Origin: Azonexaceae bacterium
GTDB taxonomy: Bacteria; Pseudomonadota; Gammaproteobacteria; Burkholderiales; Rhodocyclaceae
Reading direction: 5' to 3'
DNA: 64,000 bases
Assembly: GCA_009469675.1 (NCBI GenBank)
Contig: SSSZ01000030.1
Coordinates: forward strand, 124,001 to 188,000
The translations under genes and the position numbers were made by a program. Below the pieces are notes generated by a model. It was not told the DNA's origin. It was given only the letters and a program-made list of their open reading frames with translations, and made no database searches. Of the stretch, positions 1 through 8,627 are shown piece by piece. Every line of letters starts with the position of its first letter. Positions within the stretch are counted from its first letter, which is position 1.

Positions 1-234
1 GACCTCATGACCTACGTCACGACCTCGGTGCAACTGGCCTGGGCCTTTCCCGATCCGGCCGGCGGATTCGCCGCCTCCTTCGCCAAATTCGCCGGCATCT
101 TCGCCCTCACCCAGATTCCCCTGGCGATCAGCGAGGGGCTGCTCACGGTGGTCATCTGCAACGCCCTGGCCCGGTTCAATCCGCGGGAATTGCAGGATTT
201 GAACGTCCTCGGCCGCCGCGAGGCCCGGGTATGA
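1..234 (+). CDS. cbiM: CbiM, cobalt ECF transporter substrate-binding membrane subunit (C-terminal fragment)
   Basis: The reading frame is open from the first base, so the gene begins upstream of the window; only the last 77 residues are visible. They form hydrophobic membrane segments (around '[20 protein letters not shown]') and a short cytoplasmic tail. The call rests on this C-terminal pattern and on the next three genes, which complete a CbiMNQO cobalt importer. CbiM is the S-component that binds Co2+ in the inner membrane. Its TGA overlaps the ATG of cbiN by four bases, indicating translational coupling. The amino-terminal metal-binding His residues of the family lie outside the window and cannot be checked. 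Confidence 0.88.
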   Translation, partial: DLMTYVTTSVQLAWAFPDPAGGFAASFAKFAGIFALTQIPLAISEGLLTVVICNALARFNPRELQDLNVLGRREARV

Positions 235-590
235 AGGGCCGGACCAACTTGGCGCTGCTCTTGGCCGTCGTCCTTCTCGTCGTCCTGCCCCTCTGGCTGG
301 TGGAGCGGCCTGACCCCGGCGCCGACGGCAAGCCCGGCGAGATTTTTTCCGGGGCCGACAACCAGGCCCGGGACGCCATCGCCGCCGTAGCCCCCGACTA
401 CCGGCCCTGGTTCAGCCCTCTCCTGGAACCGGCCAGCAGCGAAATCGCCTCGCTTCTCTTCGCCCTGCAGGCCGCCCTGGGAGCCGGTTTTATCGGCTAT
501 TACCTGGGAGTGGTGACGACCCGCGAGAAATTCCGCCGCCAGGCCGACCGGGCTACGGAAAAAGCCGAGGAGGGCGGCGGTGCTCATTGA
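231..590 (+). CDS. cbiN: CbiN, cobalt ECF transporter auxiliary subunit
   Basis: A 119-residue protein with two membrane helices (about residues 5-22 and 75-97) joined by a periplasmic loop that contains the CbiN-type sequence 'DYRPWFSPL' (about residues 56-64). CbiN helps CbiM load cobalt; it has no ATPase part. It has the usual family length apart from a charged C-terminal tail. The start ATG overlaps the cbiM stop, and its own TGA lies inside the first codons of cbiQ, so the whole transporter is read as a chain of overlapping genes. Confidence 0.9.
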   Translation: MKGRTNLALLLAVVLLVVLPLWLVERPDPGADGKPGEIFSGADNQARDAIAAVAPDYRPWFSPLLEPASSEIASLLFALQAALGAGFIGYYLGVVTTREKFRRQADRATEKAEEGGGAH

Positions 591-1326
591 GGACGCCGCC
601 TACGGCAACCGCTGGCGCCGGGTTTCACCCGCCGCCAAGGCGGTGTTCGCCCTGGCCGGACTCGCCGCCGCCTTCGCTGCCGCGACCCCGCGAGCGGGCC
701 TCGGGGTGAGCCTGGCGCTGGTCGCCGCGACCGTCTTCGGCGCCCGGGTGCCGGCCGGCCGCTACCTGCGGGTGGCGGCGCCGGCGCTCTTTTTCCTGGC
801 CCTGAGCGGCCTTTCCCTGGTCTTTTCGCTGCAGCCCGACGGGGTCGGGGGCGGCCTCGCCTTCCGGGCCACGGCCGCGGGCCTGGAAAGCTTTGCCACG
901 GTCGGCAGCCGTTCCCTGGGTGCCCTGGCGGCCATGCTCTTTCTGGTGCTCACCACGCCCCTCCTGGACATCATGGGGTTGCTGCGGCGCTGCCGCACCC
1001 CCGAGGTGCTGCTCGAAATCATGGTGCTCTGCTACCGCAGCCTCTTCGTTTTTGCCGCCGCGGTCCAGGACACCCGTACCGCCCAGGCGGCGCGGCTGGG
1101 GTACGGGTCGCCCCGGCTCGCCCTGCGCTCCCTCGGACAACTCGTCGCCAATCTCACCCTGCAGGTCTGGCAGCGCGCCCAGACCCTCCACGGCGCTGCC
1201 CTGGCCCGCAACAACGACGGCCCCCTGCGCTTTCTCCCGGCAAGTTTCGCCCACGGTCGCCGCGATGTCGCCGCCGCCGCCGCCGCCGGGGTCGCCCTCA
1301 TCGCCCTGGCCCGGGGAATGGCATGA
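580..1326 (+). CDS. cbiQ: CbiQ, energy-coupling transmembrane protein of the cobalt transporter
   Basis: A 248-residue membrane protein of the EcfT/CbiQ family. It starts at GTG 580, inside the end of cbiN. Hydrophobic helices lie in the first half; in the second half 'EVLLEIMVLCYRSLF' and the coupling-helix motif 'QAARLGYG' (about residues 167-175) are the parts that in this family contact the ATPase dimer. It links ATP hydrolysis by CbiO to metal movement through CbiM. Its stop overlaps the ATG of cbiO by four bases. Confidence 0.93.
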   Translation: MLIEDAAYGNRWRRVSPAAKAVFALAGLAAAFAAATPRAGLGVSLALVAATVFGARVPAGRYLRVAAPALFFLALSGLSLVFSLQPDGVGGGLAFRATAAGLESFATVGSRSLGALAAMLFLVLTTPLLDIMGLLRRCRTPEVLLEIMVLCYRSLFVFAAAVQDTRTAQAARLGYGSPRLALRSLGQLVANLTLQVWQRAQTLHGAALARNNDGPLRFLPASFAHGRRDVAAAAAAGVALIALARGMA

Positions 1327-2204
1327 TCCGTCCCGTGGCTTCCCCGGAACCCCTGCTTGAACTGGCCGGCGTCAGCTACGCCTACGCCGACGGCAGCGTC
1401 GGCCTGGCCGGCTGCTCCCTGGCCATCGGCCGGGGCAGCCGCAACGCCCTGATCGGCGCCAACGGCTCGGGCAAGACGACGCTGTTCCAGCACGCCAACG
1501 GGCTGCTCCGGCCCCAGGCCGGCCAGGTGAGCTACGGGGGGCAGGCCGTCGATTACGGGCGTGCCGGCCTGCGCCGCCTGCGCAGCCGCGTCGGCATGGT
1601 CTTCCAGAACCCGGACCATCAGCTTTTTTCCGCCAGCGTGCGGGAGGATGTCTCCTTCGGCCCCCTCAACCTGGGGCTGTCCGACGCGGTGGTACGCCGA
1701 CGGGTGGACGCCGCCCTCGAGGCGGTGGGGATGGCCGCCGCCGCCGACAAGGCGGTGCATCACCTGAGTTTCGGCCAGAAAAAGCGGGTCTGCATCGCCG
1801 GCGTGCTGGCCATGGAACCGGAACTCCTCGTCCTCGACGAACCCATGGCTGGCCTCGACCACGGCATGCAGGACGAGCTGCTGGCCATCCTCGACGGCCT
1901 GCACGGCCGCGGCATCACCCTCCTGCTCGCCACCCACGACATCGATTTCGCCTACGGCTGGGCCGACGCCATCCACCTCATGGCGGCCGGCCGGTGCGTC
2001 GCCTCCCTCGCCGCCGCCGACCTTCCCGCCCAAGGCGAGCGGCTGGCCGCCGTCGGCCTGCCGCTGCCCGCCGTCGTCGCCATCCACCGGGTTCTGGCGG
2101 CCAAGGGCCTGGTGCCGCACCAGCCGCCCCGCAGCGCCAGCGAACTCCTGGCCGGGCTTGAAATCCATCTTTCACCAAAGGAAACGCCATGTCTCGTCGC
2201 CTGA
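1323..2204 (+). CDS. cbiO: CbiO, ATP-binding subunit of the cobalt ECF transporter
   Basis: A 293-residue ABC ATPase. Walker A 'GANGSGKT' is at residues 45-52, the Q-loop 'VFQNPDHQLF' near residue 100, the signature is 'LSFGQ' (a common variant of LSGGQ in this family), Walker B is 'LLVLDEP', followed by the D-loop 'AGLD' and an H-loop His in 'ATHD'. It powers the CbiMNQ complex from the cytoplasmic side. The order M-N-Q-O and the four-base overlap with cbiQ make the assignment to cobalt rather than another ECF substrate very likely, because corrin genes follow directly. Confidence 0.95.
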   Translation: MIRPVASPEPLLELAGVSYAYADGSVGLAGCSLAIGRGSRNALIGANGSGKTTLFQHANGLLRPQAGQVSYGGQAVDYGRAGLRRLRSRVGMVFQNPDHQLFSASVREDVSFGPLNLGLSDAVVRRRVDAALEAVGMAAAADKAVHHLSFGQKKRVCIAGVLAMEPELLVLDEPMAGLDHGMQDELLAILDGLHGRGITLLLATHDIDFAYGWADAIHLMAAGRCVASLAAADLPAQGERLAAVGLPLPAVVAIHRVLAAKGLVPHQPPRSASELLAGLEIHLSPKETPCLVA

Positions 2205-2230
2205 ACCGCCTGCCGCCGGGGGGGGTCTGA
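2189..2230 (+). CDS. Possible 13-codon coupling peptide between cbiO and cobM
   Basis: An ATG at 2189, preceded by AAAGGA at a normal distance, opens a 13-residue frame (MSRRLNRLPPGGV) that begins inside the end of cbiO and stops at TGA 2228-2230. This TGA overlaps the ATG of cobM as TGATG. cobM itself has no clear ribosome-binding site of its own (only a run of G). The arrangement would let ribosomes re-initiate on cobM. Whether the peptide has any role beyond coupling is unknown, and it could also be the remnant of a gene that once stood here. Confidence 0.35.
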   Translation: MSRRLNRLPPGGV

Positions 2231-3009
2231 TGTCCGGAAAAATCTGGTTCGTCGGCGCCGGTCCCGGCGACCCCGACCTCCTCACCGTCAAGGGCAGGGG
2301 CCTGATCGAAGAGGCGGGCGCCATCCTGTTCGCCGGCTCCCTGGTCGACCGGGCGGCTACCCTGTTCGCCCCGCAGGGTTGCGAAATCCGCGACTCCAAG
2401 GACATGACCCTGGAAGAAATGACCGCCTGGCTCATCGATCAGGCGGGCCGCCACGCCACCGTCGTCCGCCTGCAGACCGGCGACCCCGGCCTCTACGGGG
2501 CGCTCATCGAGATGACCCGGCCGCTCACCGCCGCCGGCGTCGACTGGGCGGTGGTTCCCGGAGTCTCCTCGGCCATGGCGGCGATGGCCGCGGCCGGTGA
2601 AACCCTGACCCTGCCCGAGGTCACCCAGACGGTCATCCTCACCCGCGTCGCCGGGCGCACGCCGATGCCCCCCGGGGAAGACCTGGAGTCCTTGGCCGCC
2701 CATGGGGCGACCCTGTGCATCTACCTTTCCATCACCCTTCTGCACAAGGTCCAGGAGGCGCTGCTCGCCGCCGGCTGGAGCGAGGACGCGCCGATTCTAG
2801 TGGTGCAGAAGGCGAGTTGGCCCGGTGAGGAAAAGATCGTGCGCGGCACCCTCAAGGACATCAAGCGCAAGTGCCAGGACGAAAAGATCGCCAGCCAGGC
2901 CATGATCGTCGCCAGCCCTACCCTGGGCGCCGCCGATTGGGCGGACCTGGCCCGCTCCAAACTCTACGACCCCACCTTTACGCACCGCTTCCGGCGCGCT
3001 TCGGAGTAA
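2230..3009 (+). CDS. cobM: Precorrin-4 (cobalt-precorrin-4) C11-methyltransferase, CobM/CbiF
   Basis: A 259-residue class III SAM-dependent tetrapyrrole methylase. N-terminal 'GAGPGDPDLLT' and 'GDPGLYG' form the SAM site. 'LPEVTQTVILTR' followed by 'GRTPMP' is typical of CobM/CbiF and separates it from the other methylases of this operon. It adds a methyl group at C11 of the corrin precursor. The start is placed at ATG 2230; the frame is open further upstream, but that stretch overlaps cbiO and does not look like the family's N-terminus. With CbiD and CbiG present, the substrate is probably the cobalt form. Confidence 0.93.
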   Translation: MSGKIWFVGAGPGDPDLLTVKGRGLIEEAGAILFAGSLVDRAATLFAPQGCEIRDSKDMTLEEMTAWLIDQAGRHATVVRLQTGDPGLYGALIEMTRPLTAAGVDWAVVPGVSSAMAAMAAAGETLTLPEVTQTVILTRVAGRTPMPPGEDLESLAAHGATLCIYLSITLLHKVQEALLAAGWSEDAPILVVQKASWPGEEKIVRGTLKDIKRKCQDEKIASQAMIVASPTLGAADWADLARSKLYDPTFTHRFRRASE

Positions 3010-3013
3010 GCCC

Positions 3014-3925
3014 ATGGACAATTCCAGCACCGTCCTCCTGGTCGGCCACGGTTCCCGCAACCGCGACGGCAACAAGGAAATCCTCCATTTCGCCGCTCAG
3101 TGGCGAGAGCGCCACCCGGACTGGCGGATCGAAACCTGCTTCATCGAACACGCCGAGGTGCTCCTCGCCGAAGGCCTCGACCGCGCCGCCCGGGGTGCCG
3201 CCCGGGTCACGGTCATTCCCTTCATCCTCAACGCCGCCGGCCACGTCAAGATGGAACTCCCGGCGGCCCTGGAGGCAGCCCGTGGGCGCCACCCCGGGGT
3301 GAGTTTCGCCGTCACCCGCCACCTCGGCATGGGCCGCGAAATCCTTGCCGTGCTCCAGGGCCAGCTCGACCGCCTGATGAAGTCCCTGGCCATGCCCGAT
3401 CCCCAGACCACCGGCGTCATCCTCCTCGGCCGCGGCTCCTCCGACGCCGGGGCCAACGGCGAACTGGGCAAGATGGCGCGCTGGATCTTCGAGGACAACG
3501 ACCACGAACTGGTGGACCTGGCCTTCACCAGCATCACCTGGCCCCGCCTGGAAACCGTCGTGCAGCGCCAGGTCAGGCTCGGCATGACGCAGATTTGCAT
3601 CGTCCCGGTGTATCTGTTTACCGGCGTCTTGATTGAGCGCATCAAGGGCCAGGTCGAGCGCCTGCAAACCCAGTACCCGGGCGTCGCCTTCGCGCTGGGC
3701 AGCCATTTCGGCTTTGACAAGGGGATCTTCGACCTCCTCGACGGCAAGGTCGCCGGCGGCGAAATCCCCGTCGGCGGCATGCTCGAATGCGACGGCTGCA
3801 AGTACCGCCAAGCCGCCGAGGAAGAGCACCTGCACGACCACAGCCACACTGCCACCGGCGCCTGCGGCCACAGCCACGCCCACGAGCACGCCCACGAGCA
3901 CGGCCCGGCCTGCGCCCACGCCTGA
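3014..3925 (+). CDS. cbiX: Sirohydrochlorin cobaltochelatase CbiX, long form with His-rich tail
   Basis: A 303-residue protein with two CbiX/SirB-type halves. The first opens with 'LLVGHGSRN', whose His is the family's metal-inserting residue. The enzyme places Co2+ into sirohydrochlorin, the entry step of the early-cobalt B12 route. After about residue 255 comes 'MLECDGCKY' (Cys 259 and 262) and then a tail with more than ten His and two further Cys. Long CbiX proteins of other bacteria carry an Fe-S motif and a His-rich region in this part. GGAG sits 7 bases before the ATG. The tail may store or deliver cobalt; that is inference. Confidence 0.92.
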   Translation: MDNSSTVLLVGHGSRNRDGNKEILHFAAQWRERHPDWRIETCFIEHAEVLLAEGLDRAARGAARVTVIPFILNAAGHVKMELPAALEAARGRHPGVSFAVTRHLGMGREILAVLQGQLDRLMKSLAMPDPQTTGVILLGRGSSDAGANGELGKMARWIFEDNDHELVDLAFTSITWPRLETVVQRQVRLGMTQICIVPVYLFTGVLIERIKGQVERLQTQYPGVAFALGSHFGFDKGIFDLLDGKVAGGEIPVGGMLECDGCKYRQAAEEEHLHDHSHTATGACGHSHAHEHAHEHGPACAHA

Positions 3926-3949
3926 TTTCTCCTACCGACCATTGCCGCC

Positions 3950-4621
3950 ATGACCAACACCGTCACCGAACAACTCACCGCCGCCGGTCGTGCCATCGAG
4001 CACGACTCCTTCGCCATCATCGACGCCGAAGCCGGCCCCCATGGCTACACCGCCGAGCAGTGGCCCCTGGTGCGCCGCATGATCCACGCCAACGCCGATT
4101 TCGAGTTCAACGGCCTGACCTGCTTCCACCCCGACGTGATGCGGGCCGGCCTGGCCGCCGTTCTCAAGGGAGGCACGCCCATCGTCGCCGACGTCGAGAT
4201 GATCTGCGTCGGCCTCTCCGCCCCGCGCCTCCGGCATTTCGGCATGAGCACCCACCACTACATCTCCGACGACGACGTGATCGAAACCGCCAAGGCCGAA
4301 GACACCACCCGCGCCGTCCAGGCCATGCGCAAGGCCCATCGCCTGGGCAAACTCGACGGCGCCATCGTCGGCATCGGCAACGCGCCCACGGCGCTCATCG
4401 AACTCGTCCGCCTGGTGCGGGAGGAGGGTGCCCGCCCGGCGGTTGTCGTCGGCATGCCGGTGGGTTTCGTCTCGGCCGCCGAGTCGAAGGATCTGCTGAT
4501 GACCACCGACCTCGTTCCCTGGGTTGCCATCGCCGGCCGCAAGGGCGGCTCGACCCTGGTCGTCGCCGCCATCCACGCCCTTCTCGGGCTGGCCGAAGCC
4601 GAGCAGAAGCGGGCGGCATGA
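3950..4621 (+). CDS. cbiC: Precorrin-8X methylmutase CbiC/CobH
   Basis: A 223-residue protein with the family's 'MIHANADFEF' segment, in which His 46 corresponds to the catalytic His that moves the methyl group from C11 to C12 to give (cobalt-)hydrogenobyrinate/cobyrinate. The later 'GIGNAPTALIEL' and 'GMPVGFVSAAESK' stretches are also typical. The length is normal. No strong ribosome-binding site is visible before ATG 3950. The gene is followed with a four-base overlap by cbiD. Confidence 0.94.
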   Translation: MTNTVTEQLTAAGRAIEHDSFAIIDAEAGPHGYTAEQWPLVRRMIHANADFEFNGLTCFHPDVMRAGLAAVLKGGTPIVADVEMICVGLSAPRLRHFGMSTHHYISDDDVIETAKAEDTTRAVQAMRKAHRLGKLDGAIVGIGNAPTALIELVRLVREEGARPAVVVGMPVGFVSAAESKDLLMTTDLVPWVAIAGRKGGSTLVVAAIHALLGLAEAEQKRAA

Positions 4622-5784
4622 GCGAAGCCGACCGCGCCGAACCGGCGGCCAAGGTCCGCAAGGGCGACGGCCGCCGCGCCCGCGGCAACCGCACGGGGTT
4701 TACCACCGGCGCCTGTTCGGCGGCGGCGGCGCGGGCCGCCACCTTGGGGCTGCTGGCCGGCGAGGTGCCGGCCACTGTGGTCTGCCGCCTGCCCAACGGC
4801 CAGGAGGTGTCCTTCGCCGTCAGCGACGGGAACCTGGCCGGCGAGGGCGAATCCCGGGTCGCCCACGCCGTGGTCGTCAAGGACGCCGGCGACGACCCGG
4901 ACGCCACTGACGGCGCCCACCTGACTGCCGACGTCCGGGTCTTGCCCGGCCGGGCCGGCACCATCGAACTCAAGGGGGGTTTCGGCATTGGCGTCGTCAC
5001 CAAGGACGGGCTGGGCCTGGCCATTGGCGGCCCGGCCATCAACCCGGTGCCGCGACGCAACATCCGCGACAACGTGGTGGCGGCGGCGGGGGAGCTTCTC
5101 GACCACGACGGCCTGGAGGTCACCCTCTCGGTTCCCGGCGGCGACGCCATGGCCAAGAAGACCTTGAACGCCCGTCTCGGAATCCTGGGGGGGATTTCCA
5201 TCCTCGGCACCACCGGCATCGTCCGCCCCTATTCGACCGCCGCCTTTCGCGCCAGCGTCGTGCAGGCCGTCGATGTCGCCGCCACCCAGGGGCAGACCAG
5301 CGTCGTGTTCACCACCGGTGGGCGGACGGAAAAATTCGCCATGGGCCAGTTGCCCGAACTCGACGAATCCTGCTTCGTCCAGATGGGCGACTTCGTCAAG
5401 GCGGCCTTCCAGTCGGCGGTCAAGCGCCGCCTGCCGCGGGTCTACGTCGGCGCCATGGTGGGCAAGCTGACCAAGATGTGCCAGGGCCTTGCGGTCACCC
5501 ACGCGTGGAAGGCCGAAGTGGACCGCGACCTGCTCGCCGACGCGGCCCGGGAGGTGGGTGCCCCGGCCGACCTCATCGCCGCCATCCGCGGCGCCGAGAC
5601 CGCCCGCTTCGCCGCCGAGCGCCTGGCCGGCCTCGGCCTCACCGTGCCCTTCCACCGCGCCCTCGCCGGCAAGGCCATCAGGAGCCTCAAGGCCTGCCAT
5701 CCCGGCCCCTACCACCTCACCGTCCTGGTCTGCGATTTCGAAGGCCGGTTCATTTGTCGTCTGGAAGAAGATGAAGCCCTGTGA
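4618..5784 (+). CDS. cbiD: Cobalt-precorrin-5B C1-methyltransferase CbiD
   Basis: A 388-residue protein recognised by 'RTGFTTGACSAAAARAA' near the N-terminus, 'GGFGIGVVTKDGL', 'NPVPRRNIRDNV' and 'GMVGKLTKM'-like 'GAMVGKLTKMCQG' towards the end. CbiD methylates C1 in the oxygen-independent pathway and replaces the CobF step of the aerobic route, so its presence supports the cobalt-early type. The start is ATG 4618, overlapping the cbiC stop; the longer open frame upstream is only a shadow of cbiX and cbiC. The end overlaps the start of the next gene. Confidence 0.94.
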   Translation: MSEADRAEPAAKVRKGDGRRARGNRTGFTTGACSAAAARAATLGLLAGEVPATVVCRLPNGQEVSFAVSDGNLAGEGESRVAHAVVVKDAGDDPDATDGAHLTADVRVLPGRAGTIELKGGFGIGVVTKDGLGLAIGGPAINPVPRRNIRDNVVAAAGELLDHDGLEVTLSVPGGDAMAKKTLNARLGILGGISILGTTGIVRPYSTAAFRASVVQAVDVAATQGQTSVVFTTGGRTEKFAMGQLPELDESCFVQMGDFVKAAFQSAVKRRLPRVYVGAMVGKLTKMCQGLAVTHAWKAEVDRDLLADAAREVGAPADLIAAIRGAETARFAAERLAGLGLTVPFHRALAGKAIRSLKACHPGPYHLTVLVCDFEGRFICRLEEDEAL

Positions 5785-7087
5785 ACAATCCGTCCCGACC
5801 GTCGCCCTCATCGGTATTCTCGACGACGGCTGGGCCGGCCTCGGCGACGCCGCCCGCCAGCGTCTCGCGGTCGCCGACCTGGTCATCGGCGCCGGCCGCA
5901 CCCTCGACCTGATCCGCCCCCACATGCCCGCCGCCGCAGTCCTCAGGGACATGGACGGCGGCCTCGGCCGGGTCGCCGGCTGGATCGCCGACGCCCGTGG
6001 TGACGGCCTCCGGGTCGCCGCCCTGGCCACCGGCGACCCGCTCTGCCACGGCATTGCTTCCTGGCTGACCGGCAAGCTCGGGCCGGAGGGCTTCGAGATC
6101 ATTCCGGCGGTGTCGACGCTGCAACTAGCCTTCGCCCGCTTCAAGACGGCGTGGCAGGACGTGAAGATCGCAACCTGCCACAGCGCCGACGCCGGCGAGT
6201 GGCTGGCCGGCGCGACGCCGGACCACGGCCTCTACAAGCTGATGCGGACTATCGCCCTGCACCCCCGCGTCGCCCTGTTCACCGGTCCGGAAAACACCCC
6301 GGACCGCCTGGCCAGGGCGCTCATCACCGCCGGCTACGGCGACGAGGCCCGGCTTTCGGTGGCCTGCCGTCTGCTCCTCGACGACGAGGCCATCTTCACC
6401 GGCCTCTCGGCCGCCGCGGCCGCCGCCATGCGCTTCCCCCAGCCCAACGTCGTTCTCGTCGAGCGCCCGGCCGATTCCCGCCGCTCCGCCTTCGGCCTGG
6501 AAGACGGCGACTACATCCAGCGCGCCCCGGAAAAAGGCCTCATCACGAAGCAGGAAGCCCGCGCCCTGTCGCTGGCGAAACTCTGCCTCGCCCCCGACGC
6601 CGTGGTCTGGGACATCGGCGCCGGCTCCGGGTCGGTGGGCCTGGAAGCCGCCCGGCTGGCGCCGGAAGGCCACGTCTGGGCGATCGAAAAGAACCCCGGC
6701 GACGCCGCCAACGCCCGGGAGAACGCCGCCCGCTTCCGGGTCGGCAACTACACCCTGGTCGAAGGCAAGGCGCCGGCCTACCTGGAGGGCTGGCCCGATC
6801 CCGACGCCGTCTTCATCGGCGGCTCGGGGGGCGAACTCGGCGAATTGATCGACCTCGTCCTCGGCCGCCTCAAGCCCGGCGGCCGCCTGGTAATGAATTT
6901 CGTCACCCTGGAGAACCTGGCCGCCGCCACCACCGCCCTGGCCGCCCGGGGGGCCGCCTGGGACGTCGTCCAACTCCAGGCCAGCCGCAGCCAGCCCATC
7001 CTCGACATGCACCGGCTGGCGGCCCAGAACCCGGTATGGATCGTTACCGCAAGGAAAGAAGAAACATGCAACGCTACGGCAAACTGA
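5771..7087 (+). CDS. cobL: Precorrin-6Y C5,15-methyltransferase (decarboxylating), CobL (CbiE-CbiT fusion)
   Basis: A 438-residue two-domain enzyme. The N-terminal CbiE half is a tetrapyrrole methylase with 'ATGDPLCHG' (about residues 80-88). The C-terminal CbiT half is a Rossmann methylase with 'VWDIGAGSGSVGLEAARL' and 'FIGGSGG'. Together they methylate C5 and C15 and remove the acetate side-chain carboxyl at C12. The fused form is the one found in the aerobic pathway and in many proteobacteria. The gene starts inside the end of cbiD (ATG 5771) and runs 22 bases into cobI. Confidence 0.93.
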   Translation: MKPCEQSVPTVALIGILDDGWAGLGDAARQRLAVADLVIGAGRTLDLIRPHMPAAAVLRDMDGGLGRVAGWIADARGDGLRVAALATGDPLCHGIASWLTGKLGPEGFEIIPAVSTLQLAFARFKTAWQDVKIATCHSADAGEWLAGATPDHGLYKLMRTIALHPRVALFTGPENTPDRLARALITAGYGDEARLSVACRLLLDDEAIFTGLSAAAAAAMRFPQPNVVLVERPADSRRSAFGLEDGDYIQRAPEKGLITKQEARALSLAKLCLAPDAVVWDIGAGSGSVGLEAARLAPEGHVWAIEKNPGDAANARENAARFRVGNYTLVEGKAPAYLEGWPDPDAVFIGGSGGELGELIDLVLGRLKPGGRLVMNFVTLENLAAATTALAARGAAWDVVQLQASRSQPILDMHRLAAQNPVWIVTARKEETCNATAN

Positions 7088-7851
7088 TCGGCGCCTCCCT
7101 CGGCCCCGGCGACCCCGAACTCATCACCCGCCGCGCCTGGACGGCGCTGCAATCCGGCGCTCGCTGGCTGTATCCCGTCAAGAAGGCCGAGGAATCGTCC
7201 TACGCCCTGTCCATCGTCGAACGCGGCGGCCTCCCGGTGCCGGGGGATGCGGTCGAACTGGTCTTTCCCATGACCCGCGACGCGGAAATCCTGGCCAAGG
7301 CCTGGGTTCGCGCCGCCGAGCAGACCGTTGCCCTGCTTGCCGATGGGCGCGATCTGGTCTTCCTGGTCGAAGGCGATGCCTCGACCTTCGCCACTTTCGG
7401 CCACCTGGCCCGGGTCGTCTGCGAGCTGGCGCCCGCCGTCGAGGTCGAGACCATCCCCGGCGTTTCGTCCTTCGCCGCCGCCGCGGCGGCCACCGGCATC
7501 ACCCTGGCGGAGGAGGACGAAACCTTCGCCATCATCCCGGCCGCCTACGGCGTCGAAGTCATCGACCATCTCCTCGACGAGTTCGACACCCTGGCCCTGC
7601 TCAAGGTCAAGCCACTGGTCGACGAGGTCATCGCCCTGCTCGAACGCCGCGGCCTCCTCGCCACCTCGGTCTTTATCGAAAAAGTCGGCTCGCCGGGGGA
7701 GCGGATCGTTCGCGATGTGGCCAGCCTGAAAGGCGAGAAGGTCAATTATCTCTCCCTGATGCTGGTCCAGAACCCCAAGCGGGTCCGCGGCGAATTGCGC
7801 CGGGGCTGCCGCCGGCGCCAGGAAGCCGTCGAAGTCTCCGCCGCTGCCTGA
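7066..7851 (+). CDS. cobI: Precorrin-2 (cobalt-factor II) C20-methyltransferase, CobI/CbiL
   Basis: A 261-residue tetrapyrrole methylase: 'GASLGPGDPELIT' at the N-terminus, 'YPVKKAEESSYA', 'VEGDASTFATF' and 'ETIPGVSSFAAAAA' match the CobI/CbiL family, which adds a methyl at C20 of precorrin-2 or its cobalt form. ATG 7066 is preceded by AAGGAAAGAAG, a strong ribosome-binding site lying inside the end of cobL. A rather Arg-rich C-terminus ('RRGCRRRQE') extends beyond the usual end. It is the first ring-methylating step after cobalt insertion in this pathway. Confidence 0.93.
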   Translation: MQRYGKLIGASLGPGDPELITRRAWTALQSGARWLYPVKKAEESSYALSIVERGGLPVPGDAVELVFPMTRDAEILAKAWVRAAEQTVALLADGRDLVFLVEGDASTFATFGHLARVVCELAPAVEVETIPGVSSFAAAAAATGITLAEEDETFAIIPAAYGVEVIDHLLDEFDTLALLKVKPLVDEVIALLERRGLLATSVFIEKVGSPGERIVRDVASLKGEKVNYLSLMLVQNPKRVRGELRRGCRRRQEAVEVSAAA

Positions 7852-7880
7852 CCACAACCATAACGAACCCCGATCCCAAC

Positions 7881-8627
7881 ATGAAAATCGCTGTCGTTTC
7901 GATCACCAAACATGGCATCGCGCTGGCCGGCAAGGTCGTTGCCGCGCTGCCCGGCGCCCAATTGTTCACCCCCGGGAAATTCCGCGCCGAAGCCGACGCC
8001 GCCGTTGCCAGTACCTCGCCAGGTGCCGCCCATTGCTACGAAGGCAAGGTCGGCGACCAGGTTCCGGCGCTGTTCGCCGCCTTCGACGGCATCGTCTGCA
8101 TCGTCTCCCTCGGTGCCGTGGTGCGCCTCATCGCACCGCACCTCAAGAACAAGGAAACCGACCCCGCCGTGGTCGTCGTCGACGAAGCCGGCAAGTTCGT
8201 GATCCCCGTGCTTTCCGGCCACCTCGGCGGCGCCAACCAGCTGGCCGGCCACCTCGCCACCGTCCTGGGGGCGCAGCCGGTGCTGACCACCGCCTCGGAT
8301 GCCCGCGAAACCATCGCCGTCGACCTCCTGGGCCGCGAACTCGGCTGGACCTTCGATGCCACCCACGACGAGATCGTCCGCTGTAGCGCCGCCATGGTGA
8401 ACGACGAAGCGGTGGCGCTGGTACAGGAAACCGGTAGTACCGACTGGTGGGCAAGCCACGCCAACGGCCGCAAGGGTCCGCTGCCCGCCAACGTCACGCA
8501 GTTCGGCCGGCTCGAAGAGGTCGATCCCGACCGCTTCGCCGCCGTGCTGTGGATCAGCCAGCGCGAGATGCCGGCTGCCATCGCTGCCCAGTTAGCCGGG
8601 CGTCGCGTGGTTTATCGTCCGCAATGA
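7881..8627 (+). CDS. cbiG: Cobalamin biosynthesis protein CbiG, N-terminal and middle part
   Basis: A 248-residue protein. 'IVCIVSLGAVVRLIAPHLKNKETDPAVVVVDEAGKFVIPVLSGHLGGAN' is abbreviated here to its key parts: GAVVRL, DPAVVVVD and SGHLGGAN, which are hallmark CbiG sequences (about residues 75-120). CbiG opens the delta-lactone of cobalt-precorrin-5A and releases acetaldehyde, allowing ring contraction without oxygen. The usual CbiG C-terminal domain is missing; it is encoded separately at 8902-9297. The frame ends at a clean TGA and shows no frameshift, so this looks like a stable split rather than a broken gene. Confidence 0.9.
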   Translation: MKIAVVSITKHGIALAGKVVAALPGAQLFTPGKFRAEADAAVASTSPGAAHCYEGKVGDQVPALFAAFDGIVCIVSLGAVVRLIAPHLKNKETDPAVVVVDEAGKFVIPVLSGHLGGANQLAGHLATVLGAQPVLTTASDARETIAVDLLGRELGWTFDATHDEIVRCSAAMVNDEAVALVQETGSTDWWASHANGRKGPLPANVTQFGRLEEVDPDRFAAVLWISQREMPAAIAAQLAGRRVVYRPQ

